Shown: piece after piece, positions 8,263-16,248 of the stretch
Position numbering within the stretch: the stretch's first letter is position 1
Layout of the letters: every line of letters begins with the position of its first letter
Origin: Cellulomonas sp. URHE0023
Lineage (GTDB): Bacteria > Actinomycetota > Actinomycetes > Actinomycetales > Cellulomonadaceae
Direction of reading: 5' to 3'
DNA: 64,000 nt
Assembly (NCBI RefSeq): GCF_000688475.1
Contig: NZ_JIAN01000005.1
Location: 1,426,001-1,490,000, forward strand
Made by a program: the position numbers and the translations under genes
Notes under the pieces: model-generated
What the model was told of the DNA's origin: nothing
The model's database searches: none
Seen by the model: only the letters and a program-made list of their open reading frames with translations

Positions 8263-9552
8263 TCAGCCCACCGGGGTCGGGATCCAGGGCGTCCGCACCT
8301 CGGAGACGCGGGCCAGGATGCCGTCCAGCACCGCGACTCGGTCGAACTGGAGGGCGTGGGCGCGGGCGCGGTGCTCCCATGACGCGCGCTCGTCGGCGGA
8401 CATCGACAGCACGCGGTCGAGGGCGTCGGCGATCGCGGACGGCGACTCGACGGGGACGATCACCGCGCAGTCCCCGACAGCCTCGCCGATGCCCCCGGTG
8501 TCGGTCGTGATGACGGGTCCGCCGCCGGCGAGCATCTTCTCGACGAGTGCGATCCCGAACGTCTCGACGAACTCGGGCCGCGGCTTGCTGGGCAGCACGT
8601 AGGCGGCGGAACCGGCCATGAGGTGCGACTTCTCGGCGTCGTCGACGTCGTCGAGGAACGTGATCCGGTCCGCAGCCGGCGAGGCCGCCGCCAACGAGCG
8701 CAGGCGGGCTGCGTCGGGTCCGTTCCCAGCGATCACGAGCCTCAAGGACGCGGCGCGCGCACTCGACGCGAAGCCCGCGATGAGGTCGTCGACCCCCTTG
8801 GCGTGCGCGAGCCGGGACAGGAACAGGACGTACCCGTCGCGTGTGAGCCCTCGCGACTCCAGCACCGTGGAGGGCGGGAGGTTCAGGTAGGAGCCGACGT
8901 CGACGGCCGGGTAGGAGACGGTGACGCGCTCGCGGCACTGGGCGGCGAACGTCGTCCCGTGCTTGGCGTCGATCGCGGCGGCCTCGCTGGTGATCAGGTG
9001 GCGCGTGTAGTCGGAGACTGCGAGGCACACGTCGTGCTCGAGGTAGCTCGACAGGACGTGAGCGGCCGCGCCGAACTGGTCGTTCTCGACGCAGGCTCGG
9101 ACGACGTTGGTGACGTCGGAACCGACCGCCTCCGCCACGGACACCACGTTCACCGGCAGGCCCGTGCTCCGTGCGACGCGCACCGCGTCGGCGATCGCGA
9201 GCGAGTGCGGCGACAAGTACAACGACATGGCCACCGTCGGTACACCGTCGGTGAAGAGCTCGACGAGGCGCCCGGTGATGCCGGCGAGCCAGCGCCCGTC
9301 CGGCACCTTGTAGTCGCCGACGGGCTCGGGCCGCTCGACGGTGATGCCGGGGCTGTAGGGCAGGACCCCGTCGAGCGGCTTGAGCGGCAGACCGGTGGCC
9401 TGGAGGCGCTCGATGGTCCACGTGATGATGCGGACGTCATCGAAACCGCGGTCCAGCGCAGCCTCCGCGAGGTTACGGGCCTCGCCCGAGTGCCCGCAGA
9501 TCACCGGGTCGGCGCGAACCACGATGACGAGCCTGCGCCGTGGTGTGGTCAT
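8263..9552 (-). CDS. Glycosyltransferase, GT4-like (GT-B fold)
   Basis: A 429-residue GT-B type transferase expected at the cytoplasmic face. The C-terminal half has the nucleotide-sugar domain: GYVLFLSRLAHAKGVDDLI near 240, LVIAGNGPD near 280, and the EX7E motif in ETFGIALVEKML near 335, followed by GGPVITTDTGGIGE. The N-terminal acceptor domain opens with VIVVRADPVICGHSGEARNLAEAA, quoted here only as the GHSGEARNL glycine-rich loop. The donor and acceptor are unknown. It starts with an ATG that overlaps the stop of the GH92 gene as ATGA, so it is translationally coupled to the mannosidase. That pairing suggests it remodels a mannose-containing glycoconjugate or oligosaccharide (inference). 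Confidence 0.8.
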   Translation of the reverse strand: MTTPRRRLVIVVRADPVICGHSGEARNLAEAALDRGFDDVRIITWTIERLQATGLPLKPLDGVLPYSPGITVERPEPVGDYKVPDGRWLAGITGRLVELFTDGVPTVAMSLYLSPHSLAIADAVRVARSTGLPVNVVSVAEAVGSDVTNVVRACVENDQFGAAAHVLSSYLEHDVCLAVSDYTRHLITSEAAAIDAKHGTTFAAQCRERVTVSYPAVDVGSYLNLPPSTVLESRGLTRDGYVLFLSRLAHAKGVDDLIAGFASSARAASLRLVIAGNGPDAARLRSLAAASPAADRITFLDDVDDAEKSHLMAGSAAYVLPSKPRPEFVETFGIALVEKMLAGGGPVITTDTGGIGEAVGDCAVIVPVESPSAIADALDRVLSMSADERASWEHRARAHALQFDRVAVLDGILARVSEVRTPWIPTPVG

Positions 9553-11801
9553 CGGGGGCTCCTCAGCGTCGACAGGGTGGTGGGGCCGGTGGTCGGGTAG
9601 GACGGCAGGGTCGTGCTGACGGACGGCGGTCGGACCGTGGTGCCCCAGTCGGACGGTGTCGGCCCGAGAGCGATGAGCAGACGTCCGCCGCGGTGCAGCT
9701 CGGCGCCGGTGAGCCAGGTGCGCTCCAGCCGCTCGCCGTCGAGGTGAACGGACTGTACGTACTGGGTGGGGCCGCCGGGTGTCGGTTCGGTGAACCCTTG
9801 GGTCTCGATGTTCAGGGTCCGGTCGCCCACCTCGATGCTCGCCTCACGCCAGGCCGGGGCGTTGACCAGGCAGAGGTTCTGGCCGGCGACCGGGAACAGT
9901 CCGAGCGATGCCCACACGTACCAGGAGGACAGCCCGCCGGAGTCGTCGTTCCCGGGCAGACCGCCGCGGCCCACGGCGAACTGGTTCTGCACGATCGCCT
10001 GCACGACCTCGGCGGTGCGGTCGGGCCGGCCGGCGTACTGGTACGCCCAGGGGGCCTCCATGTCGGGCTCGTTGTTCAGACCTTCGAACCGGTTGAGCGC
10101 GTAGCCGGAGGCCATCTCCTCGACACCCGGCCGCCGCCCAGGTTGGACGACCGCCGGGGCTCCGTAGCCGAAGAACTGGTCGAGCTGCTCGACGAACGCG
10201 TCGTCGCCGCCCGAGAGCTTGATCCGCGCGGCCATGTCGTGGAGGAGCCGGAACGAGTAGTTCCAGCGCCCACCCTCGTAGAACGTCGAGTCCTGCAGGA
10301 GCCCGGTCGAGGTGTCGTAGGCGTTGACCCACTGCGCGGCGAGCGGTGCGAACTGCTCGACGAGAGCCTGGTCGCCCACGTGCGCCGCGACCTGCGAGGT
10401 GCACCAGTAGCCGAACGCGATGTCGAGCGTGTGGCTGATCGGGTGCGCGACGCCGTTGAACAAGAAGTCCTCGCCGTAGGTCCGGCGCAGGTCGTTGTGC
10501 ATGTGGACGAGCGCCCCGTCCCAGTCCATCCCCGGGATCCCGAGCTGGCAGAGGTCGGACAGGAACGTGTGCGCGAGTGCGGAGGCCTGCCGGCTGAACC
10601 GGTCGGCACCGCGCGCCATCCGGTACCCGATGGGGAAGTTGCCCTCCTCCTCGGCGATCGACAGGAGTGCCTGCGCGAGCTCCATGGCCTTGTCCGGCAG
10701 GAGCATCGCGAGCAGCGGCAGCTGTGTCCGGTAGATGTCCCACATGGTCGCGATGTCGAACGCGAAGGGGCCGTCGGTCGGCCAGTACGGGCTCTCCCCA
10801 GGCGCCAGGCACGGCTTGATGAGGGAGTGGTAGAGGGCGGTCGAGAACACGGTCTGCTTGTCGGTTGACGGGGTGTCGATGCGGATCTTGCCCAGGGTCG
10901 AGCGCCAGACCTCGGCAGTCTCGACCCGCCTCGCCGCAAAGCTCGACGGACCCGGACCGCACTCGTTCTCCAGGTTGGCGCGGGCCTGGTCCACCCCGCG
11001 CAGCGAGAACCCGAACCGCAGCTCGACCACCTGCCCGGGCTCCGACGGACCGGCCCACATGAGCCCGAACGGGCGCAGCGTCGTCGGGCGGATGTGGTCG
11101 AAGTCCAGACGGGTGCCGCCGGGCATGAGCCGCCGGTCGTACCAGAGCATCTGGCGCCAGCGCGGGTCGTCGCACTCCACGTGCACCGCGAGCGGCGCAC
11201 CCTCGACGACGATCTGGCCTTGCGCGACCCCGGGCCCGATCGAGTGCAGATGGGCCCGCAGGGGGACCGTGCGGCCGTAGGGGATCGCGAGTCCGCCCAG
11301 CGAGAAGTCGATGACCAGCCTCGCGTCGCGGTGCGCCGGGAACGTGTACCGGTGGACGGCCGACTTGGGCCCCACCGTGATCTCGGCGCGGATGCCGCTG
11401 TCGAGCGTCGCCGAGTAGTAGCCAGGCTCCGCCACCTCGTCGACGACGTCCCACAGCTGGCCCAGGTCGTCGAGGGGCTGCAGCATCGGGGTCACGCGGA
11501 AGTAGTTGTAGTACTTGCGGATCGCGCCCGTGCCGGACTGCTGGAAGTGCGTGAAGCCGCTGGCTCGGACGGTCTCGTGGATCGGGTTCGGCAGGCCCTC
11601 CGTGCCCAGGTCGTAGCGGCCGTACCCCGTGGGGTAGCCGCCCGAGTACGCGCACGCACTGACCATGCCGAGCGGGTAGGTGGCGCCCGGATGCGTGTTG
11701 CCGACCTGCGGCTTGGGCCACCACCACGTCGTCGCGAGGCCGTGCTGCTCGGGCAGGCTCGTGGCCTCCGTGCCGATGAACGGATCGACTCGCTCGAACA
11801 T
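9549..11801 (-). CDS. GH92 alpha-1,2-mannosidase-type glycoside hydrolase
   Basis: A 750-residue enzyme, the usual size of GH92 calcium-dependent exo-alpha-mannosidases. Characteristic stretches are DPFIGTEATS at the N-terminus, HPGATYPLGMV near residue 45, TMWDIYRTQLPLL near 400, NEPDMEAPWAY near 620, and GLPGNDDSGGLSSWYVWASLG near 660, which carries the general-base acid residues. There is no signal peptide, so the enzyme should be intracellular, unlike many secreted GH92s; it would act on imported mannosides or on an intracellular glycan. I chose the ATG at 11801 (MFERVDPFIG) because a GGGAG box precedes it; a longer frame to 11921 adds only low-complexity residues. It is the first gene of a coupled pair with the GT4 transferase. 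Confidence 0.88.
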   Translation of the reverse strand: MFERVDPFIGTEATSLPEQHGLATTWWWPKPQVGNTHPGATYPLGMVSACAYSGGYPTGYGRYDLGTEGLPNPIHETVRASGFTHFQQSGTGAIRKYYNYFRVTPMLQPLDDLGQLWDVVDEVAEPGYYSATLDSGIRAEITVGPKSAVHRYTFPAHRDARLVIDFSLGGLAIPYGRTVPLRAHLHSIGPGVAQGQIVVEGAPLAVHVECDDPRWRQMLWYDRRLMPGGTRLDFDHIRPTTLRPFGLMWAGPSEPGQVVELRFGFSLRGVDQARANLENECGPGPSSFAARRVETAEVWRSTLGKIRIDTPSTDKQTVFSTALYHSLIKPCLAPGESPYWPTDGPFAFDIATMWDIYRTQLPLLAMLLPDKAMELAQALLSIAEEEGNFPIGYRMARGADRFSRQASALAHTFLSDLCQLGIPGMDWDGALVHMHNDLRRTYGEDFLFNGVAHPISHTLDIAFGYWCTSQVAAHVGDQALVEQFAPLAAQWVNAYDTSTGLLQDSTFYEGGRWNYSFRLLHDMAARIKLSGGDDAFVEQLDQFFGYGAPAVVQPGRRPGVEEMASGYALNRFEGLNNEPDMEAPWAYQYAGRPDRTAEVVQAIVQNQFAVGRGGLPGNDDSGGLSSWYVWASLGLFPVAGQNLCLVNAPAWREASIEVGDRTLNIETQGFTEPTPGGPTQYVQSVHLDGERLERTWLTGAELHRGGRLLIALGPTPSDWGTTVRPPSVSTTLPSYPTTGPTTLSTLRSPR

Positions 11802-11954
11802 CGCAACCGCTCCCGTCACTCGTGCAGCCGCCTCTCGGCGGCCGGTGCGATGGTGCCTCGTTCTTCGGACGGTACGTCTGGTGCATTTCGGGCGGGTTTC
11901 GTGACGACACGACATGCCCATCCTGGGCGCTCAAGCGTCCCTGGAGCGCGTCGA

Positions 11955-11966
11955 TAGGGTCGGCGG
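11955..11966 (+). promoter_or_regulatory. Leaderless-type -10 element TAGGGT
   Basis: TAGGGT at 11955-11960 lies 6 nt upstream of the ATG at 11967; no Shine-Dalgarno is present. Confidence 0.5.
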
Positions 11967-12683
11967 ATGACGGTGCCGACGACCGCGCGCGAGGTGCTCG
12001 CTCGCCTTGACGCGCTACGGACAGACGAGCAGCTCGCCGCGTACGAGCGGTACTTCCCCCTCGATGAGCGCGGGGACGACGTCTTCATCGGCGTACGGAT
12101 GGGCGACGTGTTCACGCTGGCCAAGACAGCCGAACTCCCTCTCGACGAGGTGGAGGTCCTGCTCGACAGCGACGTCCACGAGGCGCGCGTGTGCGCCGTG
12201 AGCATCCTGGACGCGCGGGCGCGACGGCCCCGGACCACCGACGACGACCGTCGTGCCCTCTATGACCTCTACCTGCGCCGGCACGACCGCATCAACACCT
12301 GGGACCTCGTCGACCGAGCCGCGCTGCACGTCGTCGGCCGGTACCTCGAGACGCGTGACCGCGCTCCCCTGTACGAGCTGGCCGCTTCCGCCGACCCGTA
12401 CGAGCGGCGCACGGCCATCGTCGCGACGATGTACTACCTGCGTGCCGCGGCCGACGGCGCTGACACGGCGGACACGTTCGCGATCGCCGCGCTGCTCCTG
12501 GACGACGACGCGGACACCGTCCACAAGGGCGTGGGCTGGGCGCTGCGGACCGCTGGGGGCGAGGGGCTGACGTCGTTCCTCGACGAGCATGCGGCGAGGA
12601 TGCCCCGCGTCATGCTTCGCGCGGCGGTCGAGCGGCTCCCGAAGGACGAACGAGCTCGCTACCTGTCGCATGGGCCGAACTGA
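11967..12683 (+). CDS. AlkD-like DNA alkylation repair protein
   Basis: A 238-residue all-helical protein matching the DNA alkylation repair (AlkD/HEAT-repeat glycosylase) family, which excises bulky or alkylated purines from DNA. Supporting segments are FIGVRMGDVFTLAK near residue 40 (the conserved GVxxP/MG region), INTWDLVDRAALHVVG near 110 (the WDLVD signature), and YERRTAIVATMYY near 145 with the R-R-x-A pattern. The catalytic-type aspartate of WDLVD is present. The gene probably initiates leaderlessly. It lies divergently from the GH92 gene and upstream of trmO with a 99-bp gap; nothing suggests a wider operon. Confidence 0.85.
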   Translation: MTVPTTAREVLARLDALRTDEQLAAYERYFPLDERGDDVFIGVRMGDVFTLAKTAELPLDEVEVLLDSDVHEARVCAVSILDARARRPRTTDDDRRALYDLYLRRHDRINTWDLVDRAALHVVGRYLETRDRAPLYELAASADPYERRTAIVATMYYLRAAADGADTADTFAIAALLLDDDADTVHKGVGWALRTAGGEGLTSFLDEHAARMPRVMLRAAVERLPKDERARYLSHGPN

Positions 12684-12782
12684 TCAGCTCGACGAGACGT
12701 CGCTGCAGGCGCACGCGGACGCGGACGGGTTCGCGTCGGTCTGCAGTGGTCGGAAGCACAGACGCACTGTCATCGTGAGTGG

Positions 12783-13190
12783 ATGGGCTTCGAGGTCTCT
12801 GCGGTTGGCCGCGTCGAGTCGCCGCTGGTCGAGCGGGCGTCGGCGCCACGGCAGGGTGACGAGGGTGCGCCCGCTGCGTGGGTCGTCGTCGCGAACGAGT
12901 ACGCCGATGCGGTGGCGGATGTCGCCGTCGGTGAGGCCCTCCTGCTGCTCACCTGGCTGGACCGAGCAGCGCGGGACGTGCTCGTCGTGCACCCACGGGG
13001 CGACGTCACTCGCGCGCCCCTCGGGGTGTTCAGCACGCGGTCGCCGGACCGGCCGAACCCGATCGGACTGCACAGGGTGACGGTGCTGGAGGTCGACGGG
13101 ACACGACTGCTGGTCAGCGACCTGGAGGCACTCGACGGGACGCCGGTGCTCGACATCAAGCCGGTGCTCGGGGCGCTGGACGAGCGCTGA
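12783..13190 (+). CDS. trmO: tRNA m6t6A37 methyltransferase TrmO, single-domain form
   Basis: A 135-residue protein that is essentially the TsaA/YaeB beta-barrel domain alone. In E. coli, TrmO methylates t6A at position 37 of tRNA-Thr using SAM. Recognisable pieces are VSAVGRVESPL at the start, VHPRGD in the middle, GVFSTRSPDRPNPIGLHRV near 85 (the family's most conserved stretch) and LDGTPVLDIKP near the end. The E. coli enzyme has a further C-terminal domain that is absent here, as in many short archaeal and actinobacterial homologues. The alternative is a broader TsaA-like SAM enzyme of unknown substrate. It stands alone between the AlkD-like gene and the DHA2 exporter. Confidence 0.85.
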   Translation: MGFEVSAVGRVESPLVERASAPRQGDEGAPAAWVVVANEYADAVADVAVGEALLLLTWLDRAARDVLVVHPRGDVTRAPLGVFSTRSPDRPNPIGLHRVTVLEVDGTRLLVSDLEALDGTPVLDIKPVLGALDER

Positions 13191-13294
13191 CGGCGACTGA
13201 CGCGGGCGCTACCTCGGGCGGCGAGGCCCGCTTACCGCCATGATCGAGGCGAGGAGCTTGCGGGCTCGTCGCGGACGAGAGGACGCGTGAGTCC

Positions 13295-14776
13295 ATGACT
13301 GAGGCCACAGCGGCGCAGTGGACGGCGCCCAAGGTCCCGCGCAGCGCGTGGAACGCGCTGATCGTGCTGATGGCCGGCATGTTCATGGCGCTGCTCGACA
13401 CGACGATCGTCAACGTCGCGCTGCCGACCATCCGCGAGGACCTGAGCGCGTCCGAGGCGACGCTGAGCTGGATCATCTCGGGGTACGCGCTGGCGTTCGG
13501 CATCGCGCTCATCCCGGCCGGCCGGGTGGGGGACCGGATCGGGCACAAGTGGGTGTTCTTCACCGGGTTGGCGCTGTTCACGCTGGCGAGCCTGCTGTGC
13601 GGGCTCTCGCAGACGAGCTTCGAGCTGATCGCCGCGCGAGTGCTTCAGGGCCTGGCCGGTGGCATGTTCGTGCCGGGGGTGACGGCCTTCATCCAGCTGC
13701 TGTTCCCTGGGCCGGTGCGCGGCAAGGCGTTCGCGATCATGGGGTCGGTGATCGGTGTGAGCACCGCGCTCGGTCCGATCCTCGGTGGCTTGATCATCGA
13801 GGCGTTCGGGGAGGCGAACGGCTGGCGGATCGTGTTCTTCGTGAACCTGCCGATCGGGATCGTCGCGCTGATCGCGGCGGCCGTGCTGCTGCCGGCGGGA
13901 CGGCTGGGAACGACCGAGTCGAAGCCCGGGTACGACTTCGTCGGGCTCGCGCTGCTGACGCTCGGACTCGTGGCGATCCTCGTGCCGCTCATCGAGGGGC
14001 AGGACAAGGGCTGGCCCGCGTGGACCTGGATCACCTTGGCGGTCGGGGCGCTGCTGATCGTCGCGTTCGGGGCCTGGGAGGTCCGCATCCAGGACGCGAA
14101 CCCGATGGTCCCGCCGCACCTGTTCAGCCACCCGCAGTTCACCGGCGGCACGATCCTCGCGATGGTGTACTTCGCGGCGTTCACCAGCATCTTCTTCACC
14201 ATCTCGCTGCTCTGGCAGGCCGGGCTGGGTCACACCGCGCTGCAGTCCGGCGTGGTCGGGGTGCCGTTCGCCGTCGGCTCGATCATCGGCGCATCGCAGA
14301 GCAACCGGCTGGCGCAACGGCTCGGTCGTCGGGTCCTGGTGCTCGGCACGCTCCTCGTCGCCGTCGGCCTGGCGTGGGTGTGGCTCGTACTTCGTGGCGG
14401 AGCCGCGGCCGACCTCACCAACTGGGACCTGCTCGTGCCCCTGTTGCTGGCGGGCATCGGCAGCGGCATGTTCATCGCCCCGAACGTGCAGTTCATCGTC
14501 GCGACCGTGGACCGGTCCGAGGCCGGAGCGGCCAGCGGCGTCATCAGCGTGATGCAGCGGGTCGGCAGTGCGATCGGCATCGCCGTCATCGGCAGCGTCC
14601 TGTTCGGGCAGCTGCACGTCACGAGCCCGCAGAGCCTGCCGCAGGCGTTCACCGACGCAGCAGCGGCCGCCATGTTCGTCAGCACGGTCCTGGCCGTCGT
14701 CGCGTTCGCGCTCGTGTTCGTCCTGCCCAAGGAGGTTCCCTCGGGCCACGGGGCGGCCCCGCCACCGACCGAGTGA
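13295..14776 (+). CDS. MFS drug exporter, DHA2 (14-TM)
   Basis: A 493-residue membrane protein with the DHA2 signature LLDTTIVNVALPTI in helix 1, AGRVGDRIGHK in the following loop (motif A), ARVLQGLAGGMFVPG near 120, and a GVSTALGPILGGLI motif C in helix 5. It should expel drugs or metabolites with proton exchange. The C-terminal tail is short and Pro-rich. The start ATG at 13295 is followed by a short polar N-terminus; upstream GAGAGG is somewhat far for a ribosome-binding site. A small NTF2-like gene follows 29 bp downstream on the same strand and may be co-transcribed. This is the second DHA2 exporter in the window and is not closely similar to the one at 170-1642. Confidence 0.88.
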   Translation: MTEATAAQWTAPKVPRSAWNALIVLMAGMFMALLDTTIVNVALPTIREDLSASEATLSWIISGYALAFGIALIPAGRVGDRIGHKWVFFTGLALFTLASLLCGLSQTSFELIAARVLQGLAGGMFVPGVTAFIQLLFPGPVRGKAFAIMGSVIGVSTALGPILGGLIIEAFGEANGWRIVFFVNLPIGIVALIAAAVLLPAGRLGTTESKPGYDFVGLALLTLGLVAILVPLIEGQDKGWPAWTWITLAVGALLIVAFGAWEVRIQDANPMVPPHLFSHPQFTGGTILAMVYFAAFTSIFFTISLLWQAGLGHTALQSGVVGVPFAVGSIIGASQSNRLAQRLGRRVLVLGTLLVAVGLAWVWLVLRGGAAADLTNWDLLVPLLLAGIGSGMFIAPNVQFIVATVDRSEAGAASGVISVMQRVGSAIGIAVIGSVLFGQLHVTSPQSLPQAFTDAAAAAMFVSTVLAVVAFALVFVLPKEVPSGHGAAPPPTE

Positions 14777-14805
14777 GTGTCAGTGCTCGGGTGGATCGTG
14801 TAGGT

Positions 14806-15195
14806 ATGACGAGAGCCACAGCCATCGACCTGGCGACCCAGTGGACCGCGTTCTGGAACGGAGACCTCGCCCTCGCCGACGAGATCCTCGCTCCCGACTT
14901 CCGGATCGAGTTCGGGGCAGCAGCCGTCGAGCCCGACCCCACCCTGATCACGTCCCCCGGCGAGATGGCGGAGTTCGTCGAGGCCTTCCGGGCCCGGCGA
15001 GGTGACCTGAGGTTCGCGCTGCAGAGCGCCGCGCTCGTCGAGCAGAGCGGTGACTCGCCGTCCGGCGTGGCGTTCACCTGGACCGTGGAGCGGCCGGGCT
15101 CCCCGGTGCGAAGCGGGATCGACCTGTGCGGGCTGGTCGACGGAAAGATCGCCCGGGTCTGGTCGGTGACCGGCGAGCGAGCGTTCCCGAGCTGA
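14806..15195 (+). CDS. NTF2-like (SnoaL-type) small protein
   Basis: A 129-residue protein with the helix-then-curved-sheet layout of the NTF2/SnoaL superfamily: an N-terminal helix TAIDLATQWTAFWNGDLALAD, quoted here as the WTAFWNGD core, then LAPDFRIEFG, and C-terminal strands VAFTWTVERPG and IDLCGLVDGKIARVWS. Members are enzymes (isomerases, cyclases, hydrolases) or simple binding proteins, so the function cannot be fixed. Strand pattern and length agree with the family. Its position directly after a DHA2 exporter could mean a shared role in detoxification, but that is speculation. It converges on the zinc-ribbon gene with a strong hairpin between. Confidence 0.7.
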   Translation: MTRATAIDLATQWTAFWNGDLALADEILAPDFRIEFGAAAVEPDPTLITSPGEMAEFVEAFRARRGDLRFALQSAALVEQSGDSPSGVAFTWTVERPGSPVRSGIDLCGLVDGKIARVWSVTGERAFPS

Positions 15196-15219
15196 GCGTC
15201 AGGGCGCCGTTCGCCCGCG

Positions 15220-15256
15220 TCCCGGTTCGCGGTCGTGGTCCCGGTTCGCGGTCGTG
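15220..15256. repeat. Perfect 18-bp tandem direct repeat
   Basis: TCCCGGTTCGCGGTCGTG occurs at 15220-15237 and again at 15239-15256 with a single base between. It sits in the convergent intergenic space just before a strong hairpin. Confidence 0.8.
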
Positions 15257-15260
15257 CGGT

Positions 15261-15304
15261 CGCGGACGACCACCTGCTCTGACTGCGGCAGATGGTCGTC
15301 CGCG
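15261..15304. terminator. Bidirectional terminator hairpin
   Basis: CGCGGACGACCACCTG at 15261-15276 pairs with CAGATGGTCGTCCGCG at 15289-15304 with one mismatched position out of 16 and a 12-nt loop. It lies between the convergent genes ending at 15195 and 15312 and can end both transcripts. Confidence 0.75.
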
Positions 15305-15311
15305 GCTGACG

Positions 15312-16133
15312 TCAGGCCAGCTCGAGCTCGCGGCTCTTGGTCTCCCCGAAGAACTGGGAGACCTGCTGGAGCGTGGAGAAGCCGTCACCCGCGAGGTCCA
15401 CGAGCAGGTCGTTGCTCCACATCATGAGGCGCCCGATCGTCCACTGGACGCGGGTGGCCTCAGGCAGCTCCAGCCCGTAGATCAGCTGAGCGATCTCACG
15501 CTTCCCGCCGGCCGGCGTGCTGTACGTGAGGATCGGCAGGTACCGGTCGGGCTCGGCGACGCAGAGGACCCGGGTCAGCAACGCCTCCTTGAACCCGGTC
15601 ATCCCGAGTCCACCCTGCTCGTGCACGAGCCGCGTGAAGCGGTCCGCCAACGGGACGCTCGCCGGCCCGTACAGCAGGTACCGGATGGTGTTACGCGTCC
15701 GGGCCGTGGCCTCGTAGTCGCCCATCGTCTTCCACGCCCGGTTGAACACCGACATGTTGCCGGGGGCTGCGCCCACGGTGCTGTTGGCGAACTCGCGCAG
15801 GTCCTCAGGGTCGGCGTCGACGATGTTCTCGGCGCTGAACACCTCCTGGTACTTGGCCCAGTACGCCAGAACCTCAGGGTCGGGCGCCTGGTGCTCCAGG
15901 AGGAACTCCGTCTTGAGCGCCTCGACAGCGGACATCCGCGCGGGGTCGACGGAGGACCGGTCGGGGAACCGGTCACGCAGGCCCGCGTAGGACGCGGGCG
16001 TCTCGGTGACGCGCTTGGCTTCGCCGCGGATCCACGTGTGGTGGCACGACGAACAACGGATCTTGCGGCGATCGTCCGGCAGTCGCTCGACGAGCTCGAG
16101 CTCGTCCGACTGGCAGACCGGGCATTCCAGCAT
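15312..16133 (-). CDS. Zinc-ribbon protein of unknown function
   Basis: A 273-residue soluble protein I do not recognise. Residues 4-7 (CPVC) and about 27-30 (CSSC) form a C-x2-C/C-x2-C zinc ribbon followed by HHTWIRG. The remaining 240 residues look mostly helical, with motifs AYWAKYQEVFSAENI, NTIRYLLYGPA, RFTRLVHEQGGLGMTGFKEAL (in parts) and RYLPILTYST. The last two resemble restriction-associated or MrcB-like DNA-modulating domains (VLCVAEPDRYLPILTY is typical of protein scaffolds that follow HEAT/DUF3578 types), but I cannot assign a family. The ATG at 16133 is chosen because GAAGGAG lies 6 nt upstream; a longer frame to 16169 lacks this. No operon partner is evident. Confidence 0.65.
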   Translation of the reverse strand: MLECPVCQSDELELVERLPDDRRKIRCSSCHHTWIRGEAKRVTETPASYAGLRDRFPDRSSVDPARMSAVEALKTEFLLEHQAPDPEVLAYWAKYQEVFSAENIVDADPEDLREFANSTVGAAPGNMSVFNRAWKTMGDYEATARTRNTIRYLLYGPASVPLADRFTRLVHEQGGLGMTGFKEALLTRVLCVAEPDRYLPILTYSTPAGGKREIAQLIYGLELPEATRVQWTIGRLMMWSNDLLVDLAGDGFSTLQQVSQFFGETKSRELELA

Positions 16134-16248
16134 GAGTGCTCCTTCGCCTCTTAAAGGTTCAGTGTGCACGCTCCTGGACCACCAGCGGGCTGCGTCCTCG
16201 GTAGGTGGGCGTATCCATCTCGTTCGCAGAGGCCCTTCTGACCGGAAA

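Noticed and set aside
7172..9421. A 749-codon frame covering the flavin oxidoreductase
   Set aside because: The N-terminal 410 residues are the shadow of the GT4 gene. The protein begins at the GTG at 8191 after a leaderless -10.
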